Shown one piece after another: positions 45,892-56,810 of a DNA stretch of 64,000 nt. Made by a program: the position numbers and the translations under genes. The stretch spans positions 62,001-126,000 of the forward strand of contig NZ_JAMBNR010000007.1 of NCBI RefSeq assembly GCF_023715205.1. Reading direction: 5' to 3'. Source of the stretch: Mesobacillus maritimus (lineage in GTDB: Bacteria; Bacillota; Bacilli; Bacillales; Cytobacillaceae). How positions within the stretch are numbered: position 1 is the first letter of the stretch; every line of letters starts with the position of its first letter. The notes beneath the pieces are model-generated. The model did not search any database. It was not told where the DNA came from and was given only the letters and a program-made list of their open reading frames with translations.

Positions 45892-46281
45892 ATGAAAAGA
45901 AGAACAGCAAGAGAAAAGGCATTGCAGGCCTTGTTCCAGATTGATATGAGCAAGGTTGAGACGAACGAAGCGATTGAGCATGTCCTAGAAGATCAACCAA
46001 GTGATGCTTATTTGACAAAGCTTGTTGAAGGGGTACTAGAACATCAGGATGAAATTGATCAGACAATCGTAAATCACCTAGAGAAGTGGAGCATTGAGCG
46101 ACTTGCACACGTGGACCGAAGTTTACTTCGTCTTGCTATCTATGAGTTGGTTTATTGTAAAGAAGAAGTACCGGCTAATGTTGTTTTAGACGAAGCAATC
46201 GAAATTGCAAAATTATATGGGGATGACCAGTCAAGCCGTTTCATTAATGGTTTACTTTCAAAAGTAAAGCAGGCTTTATAA
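45892..46281 (+). CDS. nusB: Transcription antitermination factor NusB
   Basis: 129 residues, all helical. RRTAREKALQALFQIDM at the N-terminus (RNA-binding Arg-rich) and EVPANVVLDEAIEIAKLYGDDQSSRFINGLLS at the C-terminus are classic. NusB with S10 binds boxA in rRNA leaders to prevent premature termination. AAAAGGAG precedes the ATG. Position between yqhY and folD matches B. subtilis. Confidence 0.97.
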   Translation: MKRRTAREKALQALFQIDMSKVETNEAIEHVLEDQPSDAYLTKLVEGVLEHQDEIDQTIVNHLEKWSIERLAHVDRSLLRLAIYELVYCKEEVPANVVLDEAIEIAKLYGDDQSSRFINGLLSKVKQAL

Positions 46282-46335
46282 GCTATATGTTTAATGGCTA
46301 GTCGAACCTTAAAACATAAAGGGAGATGAGCAAGG

Positions 46336-47202
46336 TTGGTACATATCATTGATGGAAAAGAGATTGCCAAGAAACGAAAAGGGGAAATCGCACAGCAGGT
46401 AGAAGTCCTTAAGAAATCAGGAATCACTCCTGGTCTGGCAGTTGTGTTAGTAGGAGATAACCAAGCATCTAGGACTTACGTTAGAAATAAGCAAAAAACG
46501 TGTAAAGAACTCGGAATGCATTCAGTCTTAATTGAATATGCAGAAGATCTACCTGAGGAGGAACTTCTCGGAAAGATTGACGAATTAAATCAAGATGAAT
46601 CCATTCATGGAATCCTCGTGCAACTTCCACTACCAGCACATATCAGTGAAATGAAAGTGATTGAAGCAATTTCACCAGATAAGGATGTGGATGGTTTCCA
46701 CCCTATAAACATTGGTAGAATGATGATTGGACAAGACTCATTCTTACCTTGTACACCTTATGGAATCCTTGTGATGTTAAAAGAAACGGGGATTAACCTT
46801 GAAGGGAAGCATGTTGTTGTCGTAGGGAGAAGCAATATTGTAGGAAAGCCAGTTGGGCAGCTTTTGCTTAATGAGAATGCTACTGTTACATACTGCCATT
46901 CCCGTACAAAGAATCTTGAGGAACATACTCTTGCTGCAGATATCGTCATTGCAGCAGTTGGACGCGCGGGCTTTATAAAACAGGAACATATTAAGCCGGG
47001 GGCTATTGTTATTGATGTGGGGATTAACCGTAATGAAGAAGGAAAGTTATGTGGTGACGTAGCCTTCGAAGAGGTTAAGGAAAAAGCAGGATACATTACT
47101 CCTGTACCTGGAGGGGTTGGACCAATGACAATTACAATGCTAATGGACAACACTCTAAAATCAGCACGAAACTCACTAAAAACACTTCAAAGCACAAAAT
47201 AA
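46336..47202 (+). CDS. folD: Bifunctional methylene-THF dehydrogenase/methenyl-THF cyclohydrolase FolD
   Basis: 288 residues. Catalytic Tyr/Lys in [36 protein letters not shown], and the NADP-binding [17 protein letters not shown] followed by [11 protein letters not shown] are intact. It interconverts 5,10-methylene-, methenyl- and 10-formyl-THF, linking with gcvT and the cyclo-ligase in this window. TTG start at 46336 after GGGAG. Confidence 0.97.
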   Translation: MVHIIDGKEIAKKRKGEIAQQVEVLKKSGITPGLAVVLVGDNQASRTYVRNKQKTCKELGMHSVLIEYAEDLPEEELLGKIDELNQDESIHGILVQLPLPAHISEMKVIEAISPDKDVDGFHPINIGRMMIGQDSFLPCTPYGILVMLKETGINLEGKHVVVVGRSNIVGKPVGQLLLNENATVTYCHSRTKNLEEHTLAADIVIAAVGRAGFIKQEHIKPGAIVIDVGINRNEEGKLCGDVAFEEVKEKAGYITPVPGGVGPMTITMLMDNTLKSARNSLKTLQSTK

Positions 47203-47207
47203 AATAC

Positions 47208-47301
47208 AACTGCCTATATCTGCTGAGTTTTACACCTTCGGTTCGTCCTTGCTGATGACGAATGGGGTTCTAAAACTTATAATGGATATAGGCAGTTTTT
47301 T
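47208..47301 (+). terminator. Long multi-tier hairpin after folD
   Basis: Outer stem AACTGCCTATATC (47208-47220) pairs perfectly with GATATAGGCAGTT (47285-47297), followed by T-rich sequence. Inside are a second stem GTTTTA/TAAAAC and a third TTCGTC/GACGAA. The outer stem and T-tract suit a terminator; the nested arms are unusual. Confidence 0.75.
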
Positions 47302-47374
47302 ACTATGAAGAAGTAATGTAGTAGAAATTGCCATAACCAGCAGTCAGCACTAAGCGATAGGCAGGGGTTTTAAA

Positions 47375-48730
47375 GTGAAGGATAACCGTCATTTAACAGT
47401 ATTTGCATTAACCAAATACATAAAAAGGAAGTTCGATGCAGACCCGCATTTACAGGGGATGTATGTAAAAGGTGAAATTTCAAACTTTAAGCAACATTCT
47501 AGTGGACATATGTATTTTACGTTGAAAGATGAAAAGGCTCGAATTTTGGCTGTAATGTTTTCACGTTATTCTCGTAATATGAAGTTTTTACCTGAGAATG
47601 GCATGAAAGTCCTCATTAAAGGGGATGTAACCGTTTATGAACCGACGGGGCAATACCAGATCTATGTGAAGGAAATGCAACCTGATGGAATTGGGGATTT
47701 ATTTTTAGCGTACGAACAGTTAAAAAAACGTCTGGAAGAGGAAGGGTTATTTTCTAAAACTGCAAAAAAAACTCTCCCACCATATCCCAGGACTGTTGGA
47801 GTCATCACGTCACCTACTGGTGCAGCAGTAAGAGATATTATTACCACAATCAAACGAAGATACCCAATAACGAATATTCTCCTTTTTCCAGCTCTGGTAC
47901 AGGGCGGGCAAGGGGCAACTTCAATTGTCAAATCGATTGAATTAGCTAATCAGAGGAAAGAGATTGATGTACTCATTGTTGGTCGTGGTGGGGGTTCCAT
48001 CGAAGAACTTTGGAATTTTAATGAAGAAGCAGTAGCAAGAGCCATTTTTGCCTCGAAAGTTCCAATCATTTCAGCTGTTGGACATGAAACGGATTTTACG
48101 ATTGCCGATTTTGTTGCGGATATGAGGGCTCCTACCCCAACAGCGGCAGCTGAACTAGCTGTGCCTAATATCGATGATTTGCTAGAGAGAGTGTTGAATC
48201 GTCAAGTAAGATTGGTACGAGCAATGAAAGAGAAAATCGGTTTCCAACAGCAACGGTATCATCGACTAAAGCGGTCATATGCTTTCCGATATCCGCAGAG
48301 GCTTTATGAACAAAAACTAGAACAAGTCGACCGAGTTACAGAGGCCTTGAGAAAGAGTGCCTCAAAACTATCAGTAACAAAAGCCGAAGATCATTTAAAG
48401 TTGTTAAGGAGATTAGAAAGAAAACATCCTGACGAACTAGTCAAAGTCTCTAAAGAGAATCATTTTCGGTTAACGAAAAGATTAGAGAGGTCAATGGGCG
48501 CTACTCTTTCTGAAAAACAAAAAGAGTTTGCAGGAATGCTATCTACGCTTGAGGCTTTAAGTCCTTTAAGAATTATGGAGCGAGGTTATAGCCTATCTTA
48601 TAATGAAGACGGAAAACTCATTAAAACGGTCTCTAACGTGAACAAGGATGATAAAATACAAGTACAATTACCTGATGGAAGAATTCATTGTGTTGTTAGC
48701 AATATAGAGGAGAGTGAAGGAAATGCCTGA
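47375..48730 (+). CDS. xseA: Exodeoxyribonuclease VII large subunit
   Basis: 451 residues. N-terminal OB fold with [23 protein letters not shown], the catalytic region [34 protein letters not shown] and [26 protein letters not shown], then a long coiled coil (about 270-390). The enzyme degrades single-stranded DNA. GTG start at 47375 with AGGGG upstream. It overlaps xseB by eight bases. Confidence 0.96.
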   Translation: MKDNRHLTVFALTKYIKRKFDADPHLQGMYVKGEISNFKQHSSGHMYFTLKDEKARILAVMFSRYSRNMKFLPENGMKVLIKGDVTVYEPTGQYQIYVKEMQPDGIGDLFLAYEQLKKRLEEEGLFSKTAKKTLPPYPRTVGVITSPTGAAVRDIITTIKRRYPITNILLFPALVQGGQGATSIVKSIELANQRKEIDVLIVGRGGGSIEELWNFNEEAVARAIFASKVPIISAVGHETDFTIADFVADMRAPTPTAAAELAVPNIDDLLERVLNRQVRLVRAMKEKIGFQQQRYHRLKRSYAFRYPQRLYEQKLEQVDRVTEALRKSASKLSVTKAEDHLKLLRRLERKHPDELVKVSKENHFRLTKRLERSMGATLSEKQKEFAGMLSTLEALSPLRIMERGYSLSYNEDGKLIKTVSNVNKDDKIQVQLPDGRIHCVVSNIEESEGNA

Positions 48731-48956
48731 AGAAAAGGAATTAACATTTGAAGAGGCTATGGAAAAATTAGAAGTAATTGTTGAAAAGCTTGAAGAAGGA
48801 GACGTCCCTCTCGAGGAAGCCATTTCTTTTTATAAGGAAGGGATGGAGCTTTCAAAGCTATGTCATAATAAGTTAAAACATGTTGAAGGGCAACTCACAA
48901 AAATATTAACGGATGATGGCCAAACGGTTGACTTCGTGATAAATGAGGAGGAATAA
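48723..48956 (+). CDS. xseB: Exodeoxyribonuclease VII small subunit
   Basis: 77 residues, coiled-coil: [38 protein letters not shown] is the family signature. It binds XseA's coiled coil. Start ATG 48723 after GTGAAGGA; a GTG at 48714 would place the ribosome site inside the gene. TTG of ispA follows two bases after its stop. Confidence 0.95.
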   Translation: MPEEKELTFEEAMEKLEVIVEKLEEGDVPLEEAISFYKEGMELSKLCHNKLKHVEGQLTKILTDDGQTVDFVINEEE

Positions 48957-48958
48957 GT

Positions 48959-49852
48959 TTGCAACAGGATTTATTAAAGTCGTTTATGAGCAAATATAAG
49001 CCTCTTCTAGAAAATAGACTCCGTGCATTCATACTTCCATTAGAGGCCCCTGAAGCATTAAAAGAATCAATGTTATATTCATTAGAGGCAGGTGGCAAGC
49101 GAATTCGACCAATGTTGCTAATGGCCACAATCACAGCGTTTGGGAAAGACCCTAATATTGGTTTAGATGCAGCGGCTGCCATTGAAATGGTTCATACTTA
49201 CTCGCTAATACATGATGACCTCCCAAGTATGGATGATGATGATTTGAGAAGAGGAAAGCCTACCAATCATAAAATATTTGGGGAAGCAACAGCTATATTA
49301 GCTGGCGATGCACTTTTAACATTGAGCTTTAAAGCAATTGGAGAAATGTCTTCGGAAGTTGCAAGTGCAGAAACAAAATTATCACTAATTAACAAACTCT
49401 CTCAAGCCTCTGGAGCTGAAGGAATGGTTGGCGGTCAAATAGCGGACATGGAAGGGGAAGGGAAAAAGCTAACCTTAAGAGATTTAGAATATATTCATGC
49501 CAACAAAACGGGGCGTTTACTTTCTTATTGTGTATCTGCAGGTGCTGAATTAGCAGGAGCTTCAACCACAGTTCAAGAACAGTTAGAAACATTTGCTTTT
49601 CATATTGGACTGGCCTTTCAAATAAGAGATGATATTCTTGACCTAGAAGGAACAGAAGAACAGATAGGGAAGCCTGTTGGTAGTGATACAGATAATGAAA
49701 AAAATACCTATCCATCCCTTTTAACAATTGCTGGAGCTAAAGAAGCTTTAGAATATCACATAGGGCAAGCTAAACAAGCGTTGGATAATACTGGTTTGGA
49801 GACAAGTCTTCTTGACCAAATTACGGATCTTATTGGGTTGAGGACATCTTGA
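48959..49852 (+). CDS. ispA: Farnesyl diphosphate synthase
   Basis: 297 residues, polyprenyl synthetase family. The first Asp-rich motif is DDLPSMDDDDLRRG, the second RDDILDLEG; GGKRIRP binds diphosphate. It condenses IPP with DMAPP/GPP to farnesyl diphosphate. TTG start at 48959 after GAGGAGGAAT. Its place between xseB and dxs links substrate supply (MEP pathway) with use. Confidence 0.95.
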   Translation: MQQDLLKSFMSKYKPLLENRLRAFILPLEAPEALKESMLYSLEAGGKRIRPMLLMATITAFGKDPNIGLDAAAAIEMVHTYSLIHDDLPSMDDDDLRRGKPTNHKIFGEATAILAGDALLTLSFKAIGEMSSEVASAETKLSLINKLSQASGAEGMVGGQIADMEGEGKKLTLRDLEYIHANKTGRLLSYCVSAGAELAGASTTVQEQLETFAFHIGLAFQIRDDILDLEGTEEQIGKPVGSDTDNEKNTYPSLLTIAGAKEALEYHIGQAKQALDNTGLETSLLDQITDLIGLRTS

Positions 49853-49953
49853 AAGCCCGAATATTGAGCCTTGAAGCTGTTTATGCTATAATCCATCCTG
49901 ATTACCTAAATGTACGTGTTTATTAAGTCAGAAATGAAAGTGAGTGATCCGGC

Positions 49954-51846
49954 ATGGATCTTTTATCGATAAAAGACCCTTCATTCCTAAAAAATCTTTC
50001 TATTAAAGAGTTGGAATCACTAAGTAAAGATATCAGGCATTTTTTAATTGAGAAACTATCGAAAACCGGAGGGCATATTGGTCCTAATCTGGGGGTCGTG
50101 GAATTAACGATTGCTCTCCATAAGTGCTTTAATAGTCCAACAGATAAAATTCTTTGGGATGTGGGGCATCAATCCTATGTTCACAAAATTCTAACTGGGC
50201 GTGCTTGTCAATTTGATACATTAAGGAAATATAAAGGCCTTTGTGGGTTCCCAAAAATGATTGAAAGTGAACATGATGTTTGGGAAACTGGTCACAGTTC
50301 AACATCCCTTTCTGCTGCCATGGGGATGGCGGTAGCTCGCAATTTAAAAGGTGAAAAATCCCATATTGTACCTGTTATCGGCGATGGTGCTTTAACGGGT
50401 GGGATGGCTCTAGAGGCTTTAAATCACATTGGTCATGAAAAAGAAAAAATGATTGTGATTTTAAATGATAATGAAATGTCAATTGCTCCTAATGTAGGAG
50501 CCATTCATAATGTATTAGGGCGTTTAAGAACAGCTGGTAAATACAACAAGGCGAAAGATGAACTAGAAATGATCATCAAGAAAATACCTGCTTTTGGAAA
50601 TCAACTAGCAGGTACAGCTGAACGAATTAAAGATACATTTAAATATATGTTGGTGCCAGGAATGTTCTTCGAGGAACTTGGTTTTACCTATCTTGGTCCT
50701 GTTGACGGCCATAATTATGAAGACTTACTTGAAAATCTAGCATATGCCAAAAAATACGATGGTCCAGTTCTACTGCATGTACTAACGAAAAAAGGAAAAG
50801 GCTACCGTCCTGCTGAAAATGATAAAATTGGGGCATGGCATGGGACAGGCCCGTATAAGACTGAAACCGGAGATTTTGTTAAAAGCAAGACGACAGCTCC
50901 AGCATGGAGCTCATTAGTGAGTGAGACAGTTAGAAGAATTGCTCGGGAGGATAAACGCGTAGTAGCGATTACTCCTGCAATGCCTGTTGGTTCTAAGCTA
51001 GAAGGGTTTGCGAAAGAATTCCCAGACAGAATGTTCGATGTGGGAATTGCGGAGCAGCACGCTGCTACATTTGCAGCTGGTCTTGCGACACAAGAAATGA
51101 AGCCATTTTTGGCCATATATTCAACCTTTTTGCAACGTGCATATGACCAAGTAATTCACGACATCTGTCGCCAAAATTTAAATGTATTTATTGGGATTGA
51201 TCGGGCAGGTCTAGTAGGGGCTGACGGAGAGACACACCAAGGAGTTTTTGATATTGCATTCCTTAGAAGTCTTCCAAATCTAGTGTTGATGATGCCGAAA
51301 GATGAAAATGAAGGACAACATTTAGTCTATACTGCGATGAAGTATGATGATGGACCGATTGCGATGCGCTATCCACGTGGTAATGGTTTAGGAGTTGCAA
51401 TGGACGAGAAACTTCATGAAATACCAATCGGAAGCTGGGATGTTCTGCGAGAAGGCGAGGACGCAGCGATTTTAACGTTCGGAACGACGATTCCAATGGC
51501 ATTAGAAGCAGCTGAAGCACTGGAAAAGCAAGGGACATCTGTGAAGGTCATAAACTGTAGGTTCTTAAAGCCACTTGATATCAAGATGCTGAAGGAAATA
51601 ATTGGAAGCGATATGCCGATTTTAACGATTGAAGAGGCTGTACTTCAAGGTGGATTTGGAAGTTTCATCATGGAGTCCGCTAATGACCTAGGATTCCATG
51701 GTGCGCGAATTGAACGAATCGGAATTCCGGATAAGTTCATAGAACATGGAAATGTGGACGAACTATTAAAAGAAATAGATCTAACAGCAGAAGCTGTGAT
51801 TGCAAAAGTTTCAAAACTAGCAAGGCAAAAAGAAAAAAGGGCGTAA
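49954..51846 (+). CDS. dxs: 1-deoxy-D-xylulose-5-phosphate synthase
   Basis: 630 residues, thiamine diphosphate enzyme that makes DXP from pyruvate and glyceraldehyde-3-phosphate, the first MEP-pathway step. [16 protein letters not shown], the TPP motif [16 protein letters not shown] to NDNEMSI, and the transketolase pyrimidine-domain [15 protein letters not shown] are intact. GTGAG precedes ATG 49954. Confidence 0.97.
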   Translation: MDLLSIKDPSFLKNLSIKELESLSKDIRHFLIEKLSKTGGHIGPNLGVVELTIALHKCFNSPTDKILWDVGHQSYVHKILTGRACQFDTLRKYKGLCGFPKMIESEHDVWETGHSSTSLSAAMGMAVARNLKGEKSHIVPVIGDGALTGGMALEALNHIGHEKEKMIVILNDNEMSIAPNVGAIHNVLGRLRTAGKYNKAKDELEMIIKKIPAFGNQLAGTAERIKDTFKYMLVPGMFFEELGFTYLGPVDGHNYEDLLENLAYAKKYDGPVLLHVLTKKGKGYRPAENDKIGAWHGTGPYKTETGDFVKSKTTAPAWSSLVSETVRRIAREDKRVVAITPAMPVGSKLEGFAKEFPDRMFDVGIAEQHAATFAAGLATQEMKPFLAIYSTFLQRAYDQVIHDICRQNLNVFIGIDRAGLVGADGETHQGVFDIAFLRSLPNLVLMMPKDENEGQHLVYTAMKYDDGPIAMRYPRGNGLGVAMDEKLHEIPIGSWDVLREGEDAAILTFGTTIPMALEAAEALEKQGTSVKVINCRFLKPLDIKMLKEIIGSDMPILTIEEAVLQGGFGSFIMESANDLGFHGARIERIGIPDKFIEHGNVDELLKEIDLTAEAVIAKVSKLARQKEKRA

Positions 51847-51849
51847 TCC

Positions 51850-52689
51850 ATGAAAAGCAAAAAAGAACGATTAGATGTCCTTCTTGTTGAAAGAGGGCTT
51901 GTGGAAACACGTGAAAAGGCGAAGCGAGCTATTATGGCTGGTCTCGTTTATACAAATGAACAACGTCTTGATAAAGCAGGCGAAAAAGTTAATGCTGATC
52001 TCCCACTAACTGTAAAAGGAAATGTTCTTCCTTACGTCAGTAGGGGAGGTTTAAAGTTAGAGAAAGCATTGAAAATATTTGATTTAAATGTAAAGGATAA
52101 AATTATTCTTGATATTGGTGCATCTACAGGAGGCTTTACTGATTGTGCTTTGCAACATGGAGCAAAAATGTCTTATGCCTTGGATGTTGGCTACAACCAG
52201 CTTGCATGGAAATTAAGGCAAGATGAGCGGGTGGAAGTTATGGAAAGAACGAATTTCCGTTATGTTACACCAGCTGATTTAACAAAAGGTATGCCTGAAT
52301 TTGCAAGCATTGATGTAAGTTTTATTTCGTTAAAGCTAATCCTCCCTGTCTTAAAAACGTTGCTTGTTCAAGGAAGTGATGTGGTTGCATTAGTGAAACC
52401 ACAGTTTGAGGCCGGGCGGGAGCAAGTTGGAAAAAAGGGGATTGTACGAGATCCGAAAGTTCATTTATCTGTCATTGAAAATATGATTGATTTTGCACTA
52501 AAAACTGGATTTGATGTAAAGGATTTATCCTTTTCTCCGATAACCGGAGGAGAGGGAAACATTGAATTCTTGCTTCATTTACAGCTAAATTCAGAGGGTG
52601 ACGTAGGAGCCTTATTTTTACCAACGGAACCATTAAAGATTGTTGAACAAGCTCATTCTGAGCTGAAAACAAAACGCACAGAGGAATAG
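51850..52689 (+). CDS. tlyA: TlyA family rRNA 2'-O-methyltransferase/hemolysin-like (YqxC)
   Basis: 279 residues: an S4 RNA-binding domain (about 5-65) with RLDVLLVERGLVETREKAKRAIMAG, then an FtsJ-type methyltransferase domain with SAM motif LDIGASTGGFTDCAL and catalytic-type lysines (KPQFEAGREQVGKKGIV). Mycobacterial TlyA methylates 16S and 23S rRNA; activity of the Bacillus protein is less well known. It starts three bases after the dxs stop and is followed by a terminator. Confidence 0.93.
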   Translation: MKSKKERLDVLLVERGLVETREKAKRAIMAGLVYTNEQRLDKAGEKVNADLPLTVKGNVLPYVSRGGLKLEKALKIFDLNVKDKIILDIGASTGGFTDCALQHGAKMSYALDVGYNQLAWKLRQDERVEVMERTNFRYVTPADLTKGMPEFASIDVSFISLKLILPVLKTLLVQGSDVVALVKPQFEAGREQVGKKGIVRDPKVHLSVIENMIDFALKTGFDVKDLSFSPITGGEGNIEFLLHLQLNSEGDVGALFLPTEPLKIVEQAHSELKTKRTEE

Positions 52690-52713
52690 GCACTCAGCCT
52701 ATTCTTTTTTTTG
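52684..52713 (+). terminator. Terminator after tlyA
   Basis: GAATAGGC / GCCTATTC stem, five-base loop, T8 tail. Confidence 0.92.
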
Positions 52714-52923
52714 TGAAGTTTTTCTGAAACCTGAACGTAAACGCTTGAGTCCTTGAAAATGAGTAAGTGTTTGCAAAATAAAATTCATTCAAATGGAATT
52801 TCTAAAAAGCCTTTCTATATTAGGATGTTTACTGTGCAAACGAAAGATTGTACATTGTCGAAAAATCGGATAACATAAGAAGTAGTTTACCATTATGCAT
52901 TGTGTATTCTAGAGGTGATAGGA

Positions 52924-53373
52924 TTGAATAAAGGACAACGACATATAAAAATTCGCGAATTAATAGCGAATGACGAAATTGAAACCCAGGACGATCTTGT
53001 AGATCGTCTAAAACAAGATGGTTTTAATGTAACTCAGGCAACAGTATCTAGAGATATTAAAGAATTGCATCTTGTAAAAGTACCCTTAATTGACGGGCGA
53101 TATAAATATAGTTTGCCTGCCGATCAAAGATTTAACCCGCTTCAAAAGCTAAAACGTTCGCTAATGGATGCATTCGTACGCATAGACCATGCAGGACACT
53201 TGCTTGTAATGAAGACAATGCCGGGTAATGCTAATGCGATTGGAGCTCTAATCGATAATCTTGATTGGGAAGAAATTCTAGGAACCATCTGTGGGGATGA
53301 TACGATATTAATTATTTGTCGAACAGAAAGTGATACTGAAATTATTAAAAATCGTTTCCTAGAAATGTTGTAA
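52924..53373 (+). CDS. ahrC: Arginine repressor AhrC/ArgR
   Basis: 149 residues. N-terminal winged helix ([27 protein letters not shown] and [17 protein letters not shown]) and C-terminal oligomerisation/arginine domain ([33 protein letters not shown]). Controls arginine biosynthesis and catabolism. TTG at 52924, four bases after AGAGGTGAT, gives exactly the usual 149 residues; a start at 52900 lacks a site. Pairing with recN is conserved. Confidence 0.96.
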   Translation: MNKGQRHIKIRELIANDEIETQDDLVDRLKQDGFNVTQATVSRDIKELHLVKVPLIDGRYKYSLPADQRFNPLQKLKRSLMDAFVRIDHAGHLLVMKTMPGNANAIGALIDNLDWEEILGTICGDDTILIICRTESDTEIIKNRFLEML

Positions 53374-53388
53374 TTGAGGTGACCTCTT

Positions 53389-55080
53389 TTGCTTAGTGAA
53401 TTATCAATAAGAAATTTTGCCATAATCGACTCTATTTCCGTTTCCTTTCAAAAAGGATTAACAGTTCTTACAGGGGAAACTGGTGCAGGTAAATCGATTA
53501 TCATTGATGCAGTTCATCTGCTTGTAGGAGGGCGTGGATCAGCTGAATTCGTCCGTCATGGAGCAGATAAAGCGGAAATAGAGGGTCTCTTTTTTCTTGA
53601 TTCACCTCAACATCCTTGTTATCAAAAAGCAAGTGATTTTGGGATTGAGATAGAAGATGGAATGGTTCTGCTCCGCAGGGATATCTCTAAGAGCGGTAAA
53701 AGCATTTGTCGTGTCAACGGCAAGTTAGTAACAATTGCTATCCTTCGTGAATTTGGTTCAACACTTATCGATATTCATGGACAACATGAACATCAAGAGT
53801 TAATGGATGAATCAAAACATATTCATTTATTAGATCAGTTTGGTTATGATGAGATTCAACCTGCGTTACTTGAATATCAGGAACTTTATAAGTCATATGA
53901 ACAAACATTAAAACGATTAAAGCAACTCAATGAAAATGAGCAACAAATTGCTCATCGTTTGGACCTTATTCAATTTCAATTTGAGGAGATTCAAACCGCA
54001 CATTTGACAATAAATGAAGATGAAGAACTCACTGAAGAGAGACGGAAGTTAATGAATTTCGAGAAGATCTTCGAAAGTGTGCAATCAAGCTATGCGGCTC
54101 TTAAAGGAGACCAAAGAGGCCTCGACTGGATTAGTATGGTAATGGATCATCTTGAAACAGCAGCTGATATTAATCCATCATATAAAGAACTGCACGAATC
54201 TGTCGCAAATAGCTTTTATTTATTAGAGGATGCTGCGAGAGTATTAAGAAATGAATTGGATATACTAGAATTTGATCCACAACGTTTAAATGAAATTGAA
54301 GACCGACTGACTGAAATCAATCAGTTAAAACGAAAGTACGGCAAAACAATTCCAGAAATTTTAGAGTATAGTGCTAAAATTGAAGAGGAAATAGAAACAC
54401 TGCAAAATAAAGAAATGCATATTGACCAAATCGAAAAAGAATTAGCATCACTGAAAAAGGATTTACAACTCGAGGCAACAAATTTGACGAAAGCAAGAAA
54501 AAAATGGGCTCAAACACTAACTTCCCTTATCCATCAAGAATTAAAAGAACTCTATATGGAAAAAACCGTATTTGAAGTTAGGGTTGAAAAACTTGAGGCT
54601 CCTTTCCAAAAAACAGGTACAGATAAAATTGAGTTTTATATTTCAACCAATCCTGGCGAGCCGTTAAAGCCTTTATCAAAAATCGCCTCAGGGGGCGAAT
54701 TGTCAAGAATCATGCTTGCCTTAAAGAGCATTTTTTCTAAACATCAGGGTGTAACTTCCATTATTTTTGATGAAGTAGACACTGGGGTAAGTGGAAGGGT
54801 TGCTCAGGCAATTGCGGAAAAAATTTATAAAGTTGCAAAAAACTCACAAGTTCTTTGTATTTCTCACTTGCCGCAAGTAGCAGCAATGGCAGATACCCAT
54901 CTATATATTGCAAAAAAGATACAAGAAGGGCGAACCAGAACAGTTGTAACTCCTTTAGGGGAAGTAGATAAAGTGAGAGAAATTGGTAGAATGATTTCTG
55001 GGATCGAGATAACGGAGTTAACGAAACAGCATGCGGAAGAGTTATTACAAATGGCACAGGTCATGAAAACCGCGACTTAA
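53389..55080 (+). CDS. recN: DNA repair protein RecN
   Basis: 563 residues, SMC-like: Walker A TGETGAGKS (about 28-36), coiled coils in the middle (about 150-370), ABC signature LSKIASGGELSRIMLALK and Walker B IIFDEVDTGVSG. It gathers at double-strand breaks and assists recombination. TTG start at 53389 after TTGAGGTGA, 15 bases downstream of ahrC. Confidence 0.97.
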   Translation: MLSELSIRNFAIIDSISVSFQKGLTVLTGETGAGKSIIIDAVHLLVGGRGSAEFVRHGADKAEIEGLFFLDSPQHPCYQKASDFGIEIEDGMVLLRRDISKSGKSICRVNGKLVTIAILREFGSTLIDIHGQHEHQELMDESKHIHLLDQFGYDEIQPALLEYQELYKSYEQTLKRLKQLNENEQQIAHRLDLIQFQFEEIQTAHLTINEDEELTEERRKLMNFEKIFESVQSSYAALKGDQRGLDWISMVMDHLETAADINPSYKELHESVANSFYLLEDAARVLRNELDILEFDPQRLNEIEDRLTEINQLKRKYGKTIPEILEYSAKIEEEIETLQNKEMHIDQIEKELASLKKDLQLEATNLTKARKKWAQTLTSLIHQELKELYMEKTVFEVRVEKLEAPFQKTGTDKIEFYISTNPGEPLKPLSKIASGGELSRIMLALKSIFSKHQGVTSIIFDEVDTGVSGRVAQAIAEKIYKVAKNSQVLCISHLPQVAAMADTHLYIAKKIQEGRTRTVVTPLGEVDKVREIGRMISGIEITELTKQHAEELLQMAQVMKTAT

Positions 55081-55112
55081 AAAAGCTATCAATTATTGGA
55101 TAGCTTTTTTAT
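55079..55112 (+). terminator. Terminator after recN
   Basis: AAAAAAGCTATC / GGATAGCTTTTTT with a seven-base loop. Confidence 0.9.
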
Positions 55113-55206
55113 TTTCTTCCGGTTATAAATGCAGGTCGTCAAGGCAAAATTAAAAATGTAGCCATAAGAAGATGTGTGTGAACTAGAAGCGAGGAGAGTG
55201 AAAAGA

Positions 55207-56499
55207 TTGAAAACAGAATTTCTCAGAAGAGTTATTGGTGGAATTCTCCTTGTTTCATTAATTGCAATCGGTTTATCTAGTCCGATGCAGAAGTACATCT
55301 CAATCCCTAAGGAAATTACTTTGTTTGAAGGACAGGAATATGAAGTTGCTCAATTCCTTCCTGTAACAGCTAATGTGCAATCGAACAAAGAAACCATGGA
55401 AACAAATCAGAAGGATGACTCTGTTTCAATCAAGGCAGTTGATCATGGAAAAGACGACTTAGTTCTTGAACTAGCAGGGTTACCGATAAAAAAGGTTGAT
55501 GTAAACGTTCTAAAGGATTTTAGGGTTATGCCGGGAGGACAATCGATTGGGGTTAAACTTAATACAGTAGGTGTTCTCGTAGTAGGCCATCATCAGGTTC
55601 AAACAATCGAAGGAAAAGTTTCACCTGGTGAGGAAGCTGGCATAAAGATTGGTGACATCATTACTGAAATTAATGGGAAACCAATTGAAAAAATGGCGGA
55701 TGTTGGTCCATTTGTGCAAAAGTCGGGAGAAACAGGGAAACCGATGAATATCGTCATTAAAAGAGAAAGTGAAAAAGTTAAAACCAAATTAGAACCAAAA
55801 AAGGATCAACATGAAAATTCCTATAAGCTCGGATTGTATATTCGGGATTCGGCAGCGGGGATAGGAACAATGACCTTCTATCATCCCGAAACACGAAAAT
55901 ATGGGGCTTTAGGGCATGTTATTTCAGATATGGACACAAAAAAACCTATTGTCGTTGAAGACGGGCAAATCGTCAGATCTACTGTTACCTCAATTGAAAA
56001 AGGGGCCAACGGTGATCCTGGTGAAAAACTGGCACGCTTTTCGTCTGACCGAAAAGTGATTGGGAATATTACAAGAAACAGTCCCTACGGAATTTTTGGG
56101 GAGCTCCATAATAATGATTTGAAAAATGGAATCCTTGATAAACCAATGCCAATTGCTTTGTCACATCAGGTTAAAGAAGGTCCGGCTAAAATCTTAACTG
56201 TAGTTGAAAACGATGAGGTTAATTTATTTGACATCGAAATCGTTAGTACCATTCCCCAAAAGTTTCCTGCAACAAAAGGTATGGTCATTAAAGTGACGGA
56301 TCCCAAGCTTTTAGAAAAGACAGGTGGGATTGTTCAAGGTATGAGCGGAAGCCCTATCATCCAAGACGGGAAGGTTATTGGGGCTGTCACACATGTTTTT
56401 GTCAATGATCCTTCAAGTGGCTACGGTGTCCATATAGAATGGATGCTGAACGAAGCTGGAATCAACATCTATGAAGAATCTCGTCAAAAAGCGAGTTAA
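55207..56499 (+). CDS. spoIVB: SpoIVB serine peptidase
   Basis: 430 residues: N-terminal membrane anchor/signal ([17 protein letters not shown]), PDZ domain (about 120-195, [21 protein letters not shown]) and an SA-clan peptidase domain. The catalytic triad by comparison with B. subtilis is His237 (GALGHVISD), Asp365 and Ser380 (GMSGSPII). Secreted from the forespore, it cuts SpoIVFA and so triggers pro-sigma-K processing. TTG at 55207 lies eight bases after AGGAGAG; a GTG at 55198 is too close to it. Confidence 0.95.
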   Translation: MKTEFLRRVIGGILLVSLIAIGLSSPMQKYISIPKEITLFEGQEYEVAQFLPVTANVQSNKETMETNQKDDSVSIKAVDHGKDDLVLELAGLPIKKVDVNVLKDFRVMPGGQSIGVKLNTVGVLVVGHHQVQTIEGKVSPGEEAGIKIGDIITEINGKPIEKMADVGPFVQKSGETGKPMNIVIKRESEKVKTKLEPKKDQHENSYKLGLYIRDSAAGIGTMTFYHPETRKYGALGHVISDMDTKKPIVVEDGQIVRSTVTSIEKGANGDPGEKLARFSSDRKVIGNITRNSPYGIFGELHNNDLKNGILDKPMPIALSHQVKEGPAKILTVVENDEVNLFDIEIVSTIPQKFPATKGMVIKVTDPKLLEKTGGIVQGMSGSPIIQDGKVIGAVTHVFVNDPSSGYGVHIEWMLNEAGINIYEESRQKAS

Positions 56500-56555
56500 A
56501 AAATAAAACAGCTAGTGACTTACAAGCAATAAACATGTAAAATATTGATGGAACA

Positions 56556-56581
56556 GCGTCTTGTCCGCTTGGACAAGGCGC
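56556..56581. terminator. Hairpin after spoIVB
   Basis: GCGTCTTGTCC / GGACAAGGCGC with one mismatch and a GCTT loop. There is no clear T-run, so termination is plausible but not certain. Confidence 0.55.
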
Positions 56582-56607
56582 TTCATTAAAAATGAAAATA
56601 AAGATTT

Positions 56608-56745
56608 TTCGACAAATATCATTTTTTGTTTTGTCAACTTGCGAAATAAGTCGATTAACAGAGAGAATAAGAGGAAAAAAAAGATTTCGTCACTTTTTTA
56701 AGAAAAAATAAAAAATAAGAGGATTTCTTGTTGCATTGTCGAATT
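56608..56745 (+). promoter_or_regulatory. spo0A control region: two 0A boxes and a sigma-H promoter
   Basis: A 0A box TTCGACA lies at 56608-56614 and a second, TTGTCGAA, at 56736-56743. A sigma-H-type promoter is visible as AGAGGATTT (-35, 56718-56726) and GTCGAATT (-10, 56738-56745), 11 bases apart, overlapping the second 0A box. This resembles the sporulation promoter Ps of B. subtilis spo0A, giving positive feedback during entry to sporulation. Confidence 0.75.
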
Positions 56746-56810
56746 ACTCATTTAGAATAGGAAATAGAGATGACAGACTGTACTTAATGGACAGAGGAGG
56801 AACCGTTGAA

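Noticed and set aside
52716-52923. ARG box for ahrC autoregulation
   Set aside because: ATTATGCATTGTGTATTCT is only loosely similar to the ARG box consensus and occurs in AT-rich sequence.
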